Source: Corynebacterium resistens DSM 45100
Lineage (GTDB): Bacteria; Actinomycetota; Actinomycetes; Mycobacteriales; Mycobacteriaceae
NCBI RefSeq assembly: GCF_000177535.2
Contig: NC_015673.1
Location: forward strand, 1,178,001-1,242,000
Direction of reading: 5' to 3'
Length of the DNA: 64,000 nucleotides
A program made the position numbers and the translations under genes. Every line of letters starts with the position of its first letter. Within the stretch, counting starts at the first letter, position 1. The notes beneath the pieces are model-generated. The model ran no database searches. It saw only the letters and a list, made by a program, of their open reading frames with translations, and was not told the origin of the DNA. Of this stretch, positions 8,625 to 18,535 are shown in pieces.

Positions 8625-9545
8625 TTGAGTAAATCCCGAGTCATTGCCGGGCTGGGCTTTGGCCTGGCCGCTGGAACCGCGCTGGGTTTCTACGCGCTTG
8701 CACCTAACGTTCCGGGTGGTCCTAGCAGTACGGATTCTGCTACCCATCGTGAATTGGAAGAGCAGTCCGCCGCCCGCGAAGCCGCTGAGGGCAAGAACAA
8801 GGCCAGCGATTCCGTCCTTGAAGGGGTCGCCGATTCCGCTGTTCGAGACAAACTTTCAGGCAAGTCGGTGGTTCTTATCTTTACCGACGACGCCTCGCGC
8901 TCCGAAGTCGAAGCCACCCGTGGGCTATTGAAGAAAGCGGGCGCGAAGGTAACGGGTGGATTGACGTTGAACGCGAAAGCACTTCAAGCTGCCAGCGGCG
9001 ACAACTTGAAATCAATCGCCGCAAACTCGTTGCCAGCCGGAGCTAAATTGTCGGAGAAGAACCTGTCCCCAGGCATGCACACCGGCCAGCTACTGGGGGC
9101 TGCTTTGAAGTCCGGGGATAAAGCTGCCAGCGAAACGGATCGTGGCGTCGTATTCGGCAGTCTCAAAAAGCCCGACTACATCAAGTACGACGGCGATGCC
9201 CCCAAACCGGCCGACGCAGCAGTGATCATCACAGGCGGGCAATCCGATGATGCAGCCAATGGAAATTATGCGACGAACTTTTTGGCTGACTTCAGTGCGG
9301 GTGTCAATGAAGCCATGAAGAATGTTGTGCTAGCAGGGCAACCCGGAAGCGCGGAGAAGGATGGCGCTATCGGCATTGCGCGTGGAAAATCTGAGTACAC
9401 GGAAAGTTTCACAACAGTGGACAACATCGATAGCGTGGCCGGGCGAATCACAGCAGTGCAGGGTTTGGCGCGTGAGATTAAAGGCCGTTCGGGCCATTTT
9501 GGTGCGGCCGAAAATGCCTCCGCAGCCAGCGTTAATGACGGATAA
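8625..9545 (+). CDS. steB: SteB, MctB-family membrane-anchored partner of SteA
   Basis: A 306-residue protein starting with TTG at 8625 after a GGGAGGA ribosome site (8611-8617). An N-terminal membrane anchor (VIAGLGFGLAAGTALGFYAL) is followed by an extracytoplasmic domain with AREAAEGKN, GKSVVLIFTDDA and VVLAGQPGSAEKDGA. Databases name this family copper transporter MctB after Mycobacterium Rv1698; in C. glutamicum the homologue (cg1604) is SteB, which works with SteA in cell separation. Gene order (steA directly upstream, pyrG downstream) supports the SteB role. A strong hairpin terminator follows 25 bases after the stop, so steA-steB form a closed unit. Confidence 0.87.
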   Translation: MSKSRVIAGLGFGLAAGTALGFYALAPNVPGGPSSTDSATHRELEEQSAAREAAEGKNKASDSVLEGVADSAVRDKLSGKSVVLIFTDDASRSEVEATRGLLKKAGAKVTGGLTLNAKALQAASGDNLKSIAANSLPAGAKLSEKNLSPGMHTGQLLGAALKSGDKAASETDRGVVFGSLKKPDYIKYDGDAPKPADAAVIITGGQSDDAANGNYATNFLADFSAGVNEAMKNVVLAGQPGSAEKDGAIGIARGKSEYTESFTTVDNIDSVAGRITAVQGLAREIKGRSGHFGAAENASAASVNDG

Positions 9546-9570
9546 TTACACTAATGTGTTAGGCTGAAGT

Positions 9571-9604
9571 CCCGTAGGTAAACACCTGCGGGATTTTTGT
9601 TTTC
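9571..9604 (+). terminator. rho-independent terminator after steB
   Basis: A 9-bp stem (CCCGTAGGT with ACCTGCGGG, one G-T pair) closes a 4-base loop at 9571-9592 and is followed by ATTTTTGTTTT. It separates steA-steB from pyrG. Confidence 0.92.
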
Positions 9605-9629
9605 CCGCTGGTCATATCGTGCAGATTAA

Positions 9630-11324
<1,695 letters not shown>

Positions 11325-11343
11325 CGCGTTAAGCTCATAAGTT

Positions 11344-12045
11344 ATGAGCTCACTTCGCAACAGCCCGCCTCACAACACCGTGCCCCGCGAACAGCACCCC
11401 GATGCCACGGATAAGTATCCAGTGAAGAACTCCAAAGTGCTCTTCGATGGGCCCATCATCGCGGTGCGGCAAGACACGATCTCAGGGCCCACCGGAGACA
11501 TGACCCGCGAGATTGTCGAGCACTTCAGTGCCGTAGCGATCGCCCCTGTGCGAGATGGCAAGGTGTTGCTCATCCGCCAGTACCGTCATGGCGTGGGCCG
11601 TTACCTTTGGGAAATTCCAGCAGGCTTGTTGGACATGGCTGGCGAGGCACCGTTGGATGCTGCCCGGCGCGAACTTGCCGAAGAAGCCGGCTTGGCGGCA
11701 GGGCAGTGGCATCTGCTTGGGGATGTGGTGACCTCCCCTGGATTTTGCGAAGAATTCACACGGATCTATCTAGCGGAGAACCTCACCGAGGATCTCAGTG
11801 GACTTGAATTTGACCTTCCCGAACCTGAGCATGAGGAAGCCGACCTTGAAACTCGCTGGGTTCCAATCCCAGAAGCGATCGAATGGGTGCAGTCAGGCAA
11901 GGTTGAAAACTCAATTGCTGTGGCCGCGATCTTGCACCTAGCTGCTGGAACCAAGCGCGATGTCACAGAGCCCTATTATTACTACTCCGGTATGGCGGCG
12001 CGTCGCGCTGGCGAACCCGGCCAAGACATGAAGTTTGTACGTTGA
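11344..12045 (+). CDS. Nudix hydrolase, ADP-ribose pyrophosphatase-like
   Basis: A 233-residue cytosolic Nudix protein. The Nudix box is intact: GEAPLDAARRELAEEAG, which matches G-x5-E-x5-[UA]-x-R-E-x2-E-E-x-G. The preceding strand set (HFSAVAIAPVRDGKVLLIRQYRHGV) and the LLDMAGE segment are those of ADP-ribose pyrophosphatases, so hydrolysis of ADP-ribose or a similar sugar nucleotide is the best guess. It begins 19 bases after pyrG, and its stop overlaps the TTG start of xerD (TTGA), indicating translational coupling. Confidence 0.9.
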   Translation: MSSLRNSPPHNTVPREQHPDATDKYPVKNSKVLFDGPIIAVRQDTISGPTGDMTREIVEHFSAVAIAPVRDGKVLLIRQYRHGVGRYLWEIPAGLLDMAGEAPLDAARRELAEEAGLAAGQWHLLGDVVTSPGFCEEFTRIYLAENLTEDLSGLEFDLPEPEHEEADLETRWVPIPEAIEWVQSGKVENSIAVAAILHLAAGTKRDVTEPYYYYSGMAARRAGEPGQDMKFVR

Positions 12046-12947
12046 ACGGTAACGACCGCTTAATCCATCGCTGGCGCAGGCATTTGCAGACAGAGCGCAA
12101 TGTGTCTGCCCATACGTTGAGCAACTACCAGCGTGATATTGACCGCTATCAGGAGTGGCTGGGGGAACGCGAAATCGCGGATGTCACTAGCAACGATATT
12201 GAACAGCACTTGGTGTGGTTGCAGAACGACGAACCGGGGCACAAAGGCATCGCGCGTTCCAGTGCAGCTCGGGCTCTAGCGAGTATTCGTAGCTTGCACG
12301 ACTTTGGCGAGCGAGAGAAGTTGCTACCCAGCAATGTAGCTGTAACTGTGCCCGTGCCAAAGCGTGGGTCATCGATCCCTAAAGCCTTGACCGTCGAACA
12401 AGTTTCCTCTTTACTCGACGCCACGCCAAACGATGCCGCTGCTTCCCTAGTGGACATTCGCGACCGCGCGGTTCTGGAGATGCTGTATTCCACAGGCGCG
12501 CGCATCAGCGAACTCTTGGCTCTTGATGTCGACGATGTTGACCAAGGTGAACGCATGGTTCTGGTGCGGGGCAAAGGTGCTAAGGAGAGATTGGTGCCGC
12601 TGGGCAGTCCGGCGTCGGAAGCCTTGGAACAATACGTGGTGCGAGCGCGGCCAGCAATGAACAAGAAAGGGTCGCCGGCATTGTTTTTGAATATGCGCGG
12701 CGGTCGGATGGGGCGGCAATCTGGATTCAAAACCGTGATGCAGGCTGCCGAACGAGCCGGGCTGCCACCGGTCAATCCGCACGCCTTGAGGCACTCTTTT
12801 GCGACCCATTTGCTGCAAGGTGGTGCGGATGTTCGCGTGGTGCAGGAGCTGCTGGGGCATAGTTCGGTAGCGACTACGCAAATCTATACCAAGGTGACGG
12901 CTGATCACTTGCGCGAGATGTGGGCCACATCGCACCCACGAGTGTAA
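12042..12947 (+). CDS. xerD: XerD-type tyrosine recombinase
   Basis: XerD with XerC resolves chromosome dimers at dif near the terminus. The 301-residue protein has the N-terminal SAM-like core-binding domain (residues about 5-90) and the catalytic domain. The catalytic residues are visible: R154 in TGARISELL, K178 in RGKGAKERL, H247 and R250 in NPHALRHSFATH, H273 in LLGHSS, and nucleophile Y282 in QIYTKV. Translation starts at TTG 12042, overlapping the nudix stop. Length and neighbourhood (parA, scpAB) favour XerD over a phage integrase. Confidence 0.95.
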   Translation: MNGNDRLIHRWRRHLQTERNVSAHTLSNYQRDIDRYQEWLGEREIADVTSNDIEQHLVWLQNDEPGHKGIARSSAARALASIRSLHDFGEREKLLPSNVAVTVPVPKRGSSIPKALTVEQVSSLLDATPNDAAASLVDIRDRAVLEMLYSTGARISELLALDVDDVDQGERMVLVRGKGAKERLVPLGSPASEALEQYVVRARPAMNKKGSPALFLNMRGGRMGRQSGFKTVMQAAERAGLPPVNPHALRHSFATHLLQGGADVRVVQELLGHSSVATTQIYTKVTADHLREMWATSHPRV

Positions 12948-12978
12948 ACGGCTGATAATCTTGAACGGCTGATAATCT
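12947..12978 (+). promoter_or_regulatory. duplicated extended -10 element upstream of parA
   Basis: A 15-base sequence ending TGATAATCT occurs twice, at 12947-12961 and 12964-12978, the second copy starting 17 bases after the first. Each copy has the TG-n-TAATCT form of an extended -10 box. They lie 45-75 bases before the parA start, so either or both could drive parA. No good -35 is seen. Confidence 0.4.
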
Positions 12979-13022
12979 GTAGCGTGTAATTAGTTCTCAT
13001 TAACAAGGACAAGGGAAAGGGC

Positions 13023-13910
13023 TTGACAGTGTCAGAATCCGACGCGCTTTTCGATAAGCCCGAGCAAAAGATCGGCCTCACGGGCCGACCAATGCGTGAA
13101 CTGCCGGACCCAGCGCCCCTAGAATCTCATGGTCCCGCCAGCATCATTGCGATGTGTAACCAAAAAGGTGGCGTGGGAAAGACCACTTCGACGATCAACA
13201 TGGGATCGGCTTTGGCAGCGTTTGGTCGCAAGGTGCTTCTAGTGGACCTCGATCCGCAGGGTGCGCTGTCTGCGGGCTTAGGCATCGGTCACCACGACTT
13301 GGACATCACGGTTTATAACCTGCTGGTGGATAGTTCGCTTTCAGTGTTGGATGCTATCCATGAGAGTCCAGTTGATGGACTTGACGTGGTACCGGCGAAT
13401 ATCGATCTTTCTGCTGCGGAGATCCAGCTGGTCAATGAGGTTGGGCGCGAGCAAGCCTTGGCTCGTGCGTTGCGCCCTGTGATGAAGGAGTACGACTTCA
13501 TCATCATCGACTGCCAGCCGTCGTTGGGGTTGCTGACGGTCAATGCCCTTTCCTGCGCAGATTCCGTGATCATTCCGGTTGAGTCCGAGTATTTTTCACT
13601 GCGAGGCTTGGCTCTCTTGATGGACACGGTGGAAAAGGTTCGTGACCGCTTGAACTTCCGCTTGGAGGTTCTGGGGATTTTGGTCACGATGTTCGATCGT
13701 CGCACACTGCATTCGCGTGAGGTGATGGAGCGACTCGTTGAGGCTTTTGGAGATAAAGTCTTCGACTCCGTGATCACGCGCACCGTGCGGTTCCCTGAAA
13801 CCTCCGTGGCGGGGGAACCCATCGATACGTGGGCGCCAAAGTCCTCAGGTGCGGTGCAATACCGCAACTTGGCTGCTGAGGTCATTGAGCGTGTTGCAGC
13901 GCAGCCTTAG
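13023..13910 (+). CDS. parA: ParA-family chromosome partitioning ATPase
   Basis: A 295-residue ParA/Soj-type ATPase. The deviant Walker A CNQKGGVGKTTSTIN covers residues 45-59, followed by LVDLDPQGALSAGLG and the IIDCQPSLGLLT motif. Such proteins organise chromosome origins or other cargo; this copy sits directly before scpA and scpB, the conserved arrangement in actinobacteria, and is distinct from the ParA beside parB near oriC. TTG at 13023 follows an AAGGGAAAGGG ribosome site; a GTG six bases further in is an alternative start. Confidence 0.9.
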   Translation: MTVSESDALFDKPEQKIGLTGRPMRELPDPAPLESHGPASIIAMCNQKGGVGKTTSTINMGSALAAFGRKVLLVDLDPQGALSAGLGIGHHDLDITVYNLLVDSSLSVLDAIHESPVDGLDVVPANIDLSAAEIQLVNEVGREQALARALRPVMKEYDFIIIDCQPSLGLLTVNALSCADSVIIPVESEYFSLRGLALLMDTVEKVRDRLNFRLEVLGILVTMFDRRTLHSREVMERLVEAFGDKVFDSVITRTVRFPETSVAGEPIDTWAPKSSGAVQYRNLAAEVIERVAAQP

Positions 13911-13920
13911 TGCTGAAGGT

Positions 13921-14754
13921 GTGAACGTGTCCGACGGGAAAAACGCATCCGCCCAGCCGATTCAGCCGGAGATTACGGGTTTCCGTGTGGCCTTGGCTAA
14001 CTTCGACGGCCCCTTTGATCTGCTGCTCCAGTTGATCCATTCCCGCAAGATGGACATCACTGAGGTCGCCTTGGCTCAAGTGACTGACGAGTTCATCGCC
14101 TACACGAAGGGCCTCTCGAAATCTGCGGAAGACTTAGATGAGGTCACGGAGTTCCTTGTGGTGGCTTCTACTCTGTTGGATTTGAAGGCTGCCCGTTTGG
14201 TGCCTCGCGGGGAGGTTGAGGACGAGGAGGATCTTGCGCTCCTAGAATCGCGGGATCTCCTTTTCGCTCGGCTGCTGCAGTACCGTGCTTACAAGCAAGT
14301 TGCGGAGATGTTCGCAGATTGGCAACGAAACGCTGCGCGGCGTCATCCGATTGGTTTATCGCTAGAGGATCACCAGGCTAACCTGCTTCCTCCTGTTGTG
14401 CTTGGTCACACCGCAGAGAGTTTCGCTGAACTGGCTGCTGCTGTATTCCGTCCTCGACCTTCCGGTGTTGATACTGGGCACGTTCACCAGGTTGCGGTCA
14501 GTGTCCCAGAGCAAGCCGGTCACATTCTCAATACCTTGAAGGTGGCTGGAGAGAACCGGTGGGTGAGTTTTGGCACTCTGATTGCGGATTGTGAGCTGAA
14601 TATGACTATTGTTGGCCGCTTCCTAGCCTTACTTGAGCTCTATAAGGCACGTGCGATTGGCATTGAGCAGGAGATTCCTTTGGAAGACATGTCTGTGGCA
14701 TGGACTGGACTGGATGTTGATCCGGCCGTCGTCGCGGCCGCTAACTGGAGCTAG
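13921..14754 (+). CDS. scpA: ScpA, segregation and condensation protein A
   Basis: ScpA is the kleisin that bridges the Smc heads in the condensin complex. The 277-residue protein shows the family start ITGFRVALANFDGPFDLLLQLI, then MDITEVALAQVTDEF and EFLVVASTLLDLKAARLVP, and a C-terminal winged-helix region. I chose GTG 13921, ten bases after the parA stop; an in-frame ATG at 13849 would overlap parA by 62 bases and add residues unlike ScpA. It is co-directional with parA and scpB. Confidence 0.92.
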   Translation: MNVSDGKNASAQPIQPEITGFRVALANFDGPFDLLLQLIHSRKMDITEVALAQVTDEFIAYTKGLSKSAEDLDEVTEFLVVASTLLDLKAARLVPRGEVEDEEDLALLESRDLLFARLLQYRAYKQVAEMFADWQRNAARRHPIGLSLEDHQANLLPPVVLGHTAESFAELAAAVFRPRPSGVDTGHVHQVAVSVPEQAGHILNTLKVAGENRWVSFGTLIADCELNMTIVGRFLALLELYKARAIGIEQEIPLEDMSVAWTGLDVDPAVVAAANWS

Positions 14755-14799
14755 ATCAAGTGCCATGTCGCCGTTTCCAACCATGAATGACAACTAACT

Positions 14800-15405
14800 A
14801 TGACTGACCCGAATTCTGCCCCAGCTGGCACCACCGAAAAAGGCACGACACCACTGCCAACAGTGTCCGTCTTGCGAAGCCGCATTGAGTCCCTTCTGTT
14901 GGTGAGCGACGAACCGGTTACCCCAGAGGAACTTGCACGGGTTCTTTCCACTGATGCCACGCCGGTTGTTGCCGATGAGGCTCGCGAGGTCTTGGTGGAG
15001 ATCCGAGATGAGTTTGATGCACGCGGTTCTGGTTTCGAATTGCGTGAAAACGAAGGAGCGTTCCGGCTCTATACCCGCCGAGACAACTCTGACGCGGTTG
15101 AAGCGAAACTGCTTGACGGAACCCAACAACGCCTTTCGCGCGCAGCTCTCGAGACCCTCGCAGTGGTTGCTTACCGCCAACCAGTCACTCGAGCCCAAGT
15201 TTCAGCGGTTCGGGGAGTGAATTGCGATGGTGTCATGAGAACGCTCTCTCTTCGTGGTTTGATCGCGGAAACCCCGGAGGGGCCAGGCGGCGCTAATCTT
15301 TATTCCACAACGGATCTGTTTCTTGAGCAGCTTGGAATTGCCAGTTTGACTGAATTGCCTGACCTCGCACCACTGCTTCCAGAAGTTGATTCCATTGACG
15401 AATAG
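14800..15405 (+). CDS. scpB: ScpB, segregation and condensation protein B
   Basis: ScpB dimers bind ScpA and stabilise the Smc-ScpAB ring. The 201-residue protein has two winged helices, the first around RSRIESLLLVSDEPVTPEEL and the second around RAALETLAVVAYRQPVTRAQ, then VNCDGVMRTLSLRGLI. It starts 45 bases after scpA. In many actinobacteria rluB follows scpB immediately; here a DUF222/HNH gene on the opposite strand separates them. Confidence 0.93.
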   Translation: MTDPNSAPAGTTEKGTTPLPTVSVLRSRIESLLLVSDEPVTPEELARVLSTDATPVVADEAREVLVEIRDEFDARGSGFELRENEGAFRLYTRRDNSDAVEAKLLDGTQQRLSRAALETLAVVAYRQPVTRAQVSAVRGVNCDGVMRTLSLRGLIAETPEGPGGANLYSTTDLFLEQLGIASLTELPDLAPLLPEVDSIDE

Positions 15406-15433
15406 TTCTCATTAGCTCGATGAGTGGTTCTCG

Positions 15434-17104
15434 CTAGAACGGCGGAATGTCTTCTCCCTCTCTTTCCCGTCTAGCTTGTTCTTCCCTTTCTTCGTCTATG
15501 GCTTCGAGGCGTTCTTGGTTGAAGGTGCGGGTAATGCGAATTCTTCGTACTGCCTTATGTTGGAATGTTTGCCGTCCTAAAGGGCCTTCAGCGGTCGTTA
15601 TGACGCAATGTCCATCGCCATGGCTAGTCCATGTTTCGCTTGCATCGGGGTGTAGAGTCACATCCCAACTTCCCGCCGTTTTGAGACGGTGATGCTTGGG
15701 GCACAGCAGGTGAAGGTTTTCGGTTGATGTTGGGCCCGATGCCTCTGGGTTTTCGTGGTCGTAGCGGTGCACATGGTCGATTTGGCAGCGATAGGCGGGC
15801 ACCTGGCACCCAGGGAAACGGCAATGACCATCGCGTCCTGCCACCATTGCGGCTGTCTGCTCCGAGGGTCGGTATCCGTTGTTGCTGCTTGCTCCGGCAC
15901 CTGCGAGATGCGTAACTCGGTCCAACCACGTCTTGCTTGCAGCAGTAGACAACCAATGCCCTTCACCGAAGACTTCGTCGAGGGGTAATCCGTGGGTGTT
16001 TTTATACAGGTTGAGAGTGACGTTGGCAGTGACGTTTCCCTGAATGAGCCCCAATAGTGCTTCGCCCTGGGTGATGCTTTTCGCACTAGCGGCATTCTTG
16101 ATTGCTTTTAGGAGCTCTATACCTGTTAAAGCGCTGACAGTCAGGGTGAAGGTGGTGGAATCAGGGCTGCGGGTGTCGTAGGAAAAATCCAGCACCTCTT
16201 GTATTCTGTCGACCGCACCGTGACAGCAGTTAGTATCGCCTTGATCCTCGATCCCAGCCTGGGTATCTTCCTCTCCGTGTGCTGAAGTAATGGCCCTGCC
16301 GTCCTTGTCGCTGTGTGAGTTTTCTGGAATGGGCTTCGACAAGGGGTCAAGGAAATCAATTAGCTGATTGAGCGTTTCATCAACCCATTTCGTGGTTCGC
16401 ATGGCTTGCTTGGGTACGGTCGGTTGCAGAAGCCTGACTATGGCATGGTCAAATAGCTCGTCATTGCTGGGGTCAACAATCGCAAGATGTTCGCACATGC
16501 GTTGAACAAGCTGGAAGTTGAGAAGTCCATCCATGGCAATGGCGGATAGGCGCGGAAAACGCTGCAGAACAAGCCCAACCTGCGCGTACTGCTCTGCTTT
16601 CCATGCTGACATCCCGGTGCGTGCACTGATGCGACTGGTGTGATCGTCAACATGGTCAGCCCACTGCGGTTGCGTAAGGAACGCGAGAAAAACGTTCAAA
16701 GAATTTACAGATTTCGACGCCAAACTCACCGGGTCGTTGGGATCCTCAATTCGCCAAGAAGCTTCCGGCGATCGCCATGGAGGAAGCAGCCTCGTCAGGA
16801 TTGGCTCAATAACGGCAGGCGGCTCGCCCCAATCTTGAGAAACTATTGAATCCTTGTGGGAGTTGACAGGCGGCGGGGTGGGGAAGGGTCTGCCGGTAGA
16901 CGGGTTCAGGAGGTTAAGGGTATCGTCGTTTTGTTCTATTGTTGAATTCTTGGTGGCGTGAAGCTCTTCATTTGACGTCAATTGCCCGCACCCCTCGCTT
17001 GATGATGCAGGGTTGTGGGGTTTATTATTTATGCTGTTACAAGCGCTATTATTGTTGCTGGATGTGGTGTTGTGGTTTAACTTTTGAGTTCCGTAGTACC
17101 TCAT
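15434..17104 (-). CDS. DUF222 and HNH endonuclease domain protein
   Basis: A 556-residue protein of the DUF222/HNH family that is abundant and variably placed in actinobacteria. The N-terminal 100 residues are Asn/Ser/Thr-rich low complexity. The DUF222-type helical region follows, and the C-terminal HNH nuclease module shows GHCRFPGCQVPAYRCQIDH, then LHLLCPKHHRLK, giving the expected Cys pairs and catalytic His. Targets of this family are unknown. I chose ATG 17104, preceded by GGGGGA, over a start at 17167. It interrupts scpB-rluB and is antisense to both, which suggests insertion. Whether it is mobile by itself cannot be seen. Confidence 0.85.
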   Translation of the reverse strand: MRYYGTQKLNHNTTSSNNNSACNSINNKPHNPASSSEGCGQLTSNEELHATKNSTIEQNDDTLNLLNPSTGRPFPTPPPVNSHKDSIVSQDWGEPPAVIEPILTRLLPPWRSPEASWRIEDPNDPVSLASKSVNSLNVFLAFLTQPQWADHVDDHTSRISARTGMSAWKAEQYAQVGLVLQRFPRLSAIAMDGLLNFQLVQRMCEHLAIVDPSNDELFDHAIVRLLQPTVPKQAMRTTKWVDETLNQLIDFLDPLSKPIPENSHSDKDGRAITSAHGEEDTQAGIEDQGDTNCCHGAVDRIQEVLDFSYDTRSPDSTTFTLTVSALTGIELLKAIKNAASAKSITQGEALLGLIQGNVTANVTLNLYKNTHGLPLDEVFGEGHWLSTAASKTWLDRVTHLAGAGASSNNGYRPSEQTAAMVAGRDGHCRFPGCQVPAYRCQIDHVHRYDHENPEASGPTSTENLHLLCPKHHRLKTAGSWDVTLHPDASETWTSHGDGHCVITTAEGPLGRQTFQHKAVRRIRITRTFNQERLEAIDEEREEQARREREGEDIPPF

Positions 17105-17497
17105 GTTTCCCCCAGAAGCTTTTGGTTGACTATGTAAAGAATAGAACAGACGCACCAATGTAGTCAATAGAGAATTCGAGAAATGCTGTGGGCTGAGATT
17201 GATGTCTGTGTCGCCGCTCTAGGTTCGCCCATTTCGTAGGTTCGCCCATTTTGATGGCCTGCAGGTGCAGGTGTAGGCGCAGGTGTCGGTGCCACGCGTG
17301 TATGTGTGGTGGAGTGGGGTGTGACGCGGAAACGACTGGGCACAATGCGTAAACGACCGGGTGCACTGTGGCCTAGCCAAATTGGACGGCCCGACCAAAT
17401 GGGATGGGGGCGTATGGTGGCGACATGTCGTTAAGCGGGTGCTAGCTGCTAAGATTTCAAAGTAATTTGAAGTTACTTCGCATGTGAGGAACCACAG
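17105..17497. other. 393-bp divergent intergenic region before rluB
   Basis: No gene was found. The region holds a direct repeat of about 15 bases (TAGGTTCGCCCATTT at 17220-17234 and again at 17237-17251), a looser repeat with AAACGAC near 17330 and 17352, and the rluB promoter region described separately. It must also contain the start signals of the DUF222/HNH gene on the other strand. Confidence 0.5.
17447..17478 (+). promoter_or_regulatory. rluB promoter with overlapping palindromes
   Basis: An extended -10 box (TG-C-TAAGAT) lies at 17447-17455. It is followed at once by two overlapping perfect dyads: TTCAAA/TTTGAA (17456-17461 and 17466-17471, spacer GTAA) and AAGTAA/TTACTT (17460-17465 and 17473-17478). 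They would fall at or just after the transcription start, about 20 bases before the TTG of rluB, a position suited to a repressor or to an RNA hairpin at the ribosome site. Confidence 0.45.
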
Positions 17498-18505
17498 TTG
17501 AATAAACCCGCTCGCCGAGATGGCACACCGGATAGAAATCGTGAGCACAAACGCGCAGGCTTTCGCACGGAACCCCGCTCGAAAACTCCGAAGGGACGGG
17601 GACAAGCGCGCACACAAGCCGCCGCGCAGGGGCGTAACCCTCAGGCCAATCCTCCTTTGGAGAGCAACCCTCGTGACGTGGAACGCTTTGTGCCCAACGT
17701 CAATCCATCCAAGCACCAGCATGTGACGGAGGACGAGGCCGCGCAGATTTTGGCGTCGGATAAGAAAGAAAAGCAGCAGGTACGGCTGCAAAAGGTGCTG
17801 TCCTCAGCCGGAGTGGCGAGTCGCCGGATGAGTGAGAAACTCATTGCCGCCGGGCGCGTAGAAGTAAATGGCGAGGTCGTCCAGCAGATGGGTCTGCGAA
17901 TCGATCCCAGCGTGGATGTTGTGCGTGTCGACGGAACCCGTGTGCAGGTCAACGAAGAAATGGTCTACTTTGCGCTGAACAAGCCGCGCGGAGTCCATTC
18001 GACTATGCATGACGACTTGGGGCGCCCACATGTTGGTGAGTTGATTGAGGCGAAGTTCAACCAGGGCCAGGGGCTGTTCCATGTGGGGCGTCTCGATGCA
18101 GCAACTGAGGGGCTTTTGTTGCTAACTAACGACGGTGAGCTGGCCAATCGCTTGATGCACCCAAAGTATGAGGTATCGAAGACCTACATGGCGACGGTTT
18201 TGGGTGAAGCTGATCGTGGCCTCATCAGAACGCTAAAAGACGGCGTGGATCTTGAAGATGGAATGGCTCGCGCCGACTACGTCCAGATTGTGGATGTTTG
18301 GCAAGGTAAGTCACTCATCAAAGTGGAGCTGCACGAAGGGCGCAAGCATATTGTTCGTCGCATGCTGAAAGCCGCAGGGTTCCCAGTTCAGGCCCTTGTG
18401 CGAACCAAGATTCACACCGTGCAATTGGGGGAGCAGAAGCCCGGGACTGTCCGTGCCCTGAACCGATCAGAGCTGCAGAGCTTGTACAAGGCAGTGGGGC
18501 TGTAA
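17498..18505 (+). CDS. rluB: RluB-type 23S rRNA pseudouridine synthase
   Basis: A 335-residue RsuA/RluB-family enzyme that isomerises a uridine in 23S rRNA. It has a basic disordered extension (residues 1-90), an S4 domain (QKVLSSAGVASRRMSEKLI), and the catalytic domain with GRLDAATEGLLLLTNDG, where the Asp is the nucleophile, and HEGRKHIVRRMLKAAG. The start is TTG 17498 after GTGAGGAA. It is 30 bases before the cmk-der gene, a widely conserved neighbour order, and probably co-transcribed with it. Confidence 0.92.
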   Translation: MNKPARRDGTPDRNREHKRAGFRTEPRSKTPKGRGQARTQAAAQGRNPQANPPLESNPRDVERFVPNVNPSKHQHVTEDEAAQILASDKKEKQQVRLQKVLSSAGVASRRMSEKLIAAGRVEVNGEVVQQMGLRIDPSVDVVRVDGTRVQVNEEMVYFALNKPRGVHSTMHDDLGRPHVGELIEAKFNQGQGLFHVGRLDAATEGLLLLTNDGELANRLMHPKYEVSKTYMATVLGEADRGLIRTLKDGVDLEDGMARADYVQIVDVWQGKSLIKVELHEGRKHIVRRMLKAAGFPVQALVRTKIHTVQLGEQKPGTVRALNRSELQSLYKAVGL

Positions 18506-18535
18506 GCCTCCGAGAGGATTTCCGAAAGGATCGTT

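Noticed and set aside
13849..13920. Upstream extension of scpA to ATG 13849
   Set aside because: It would overlap parA by 62 bases and adds residues without ScpA character; GTG 13921 directly after parA fits the family.
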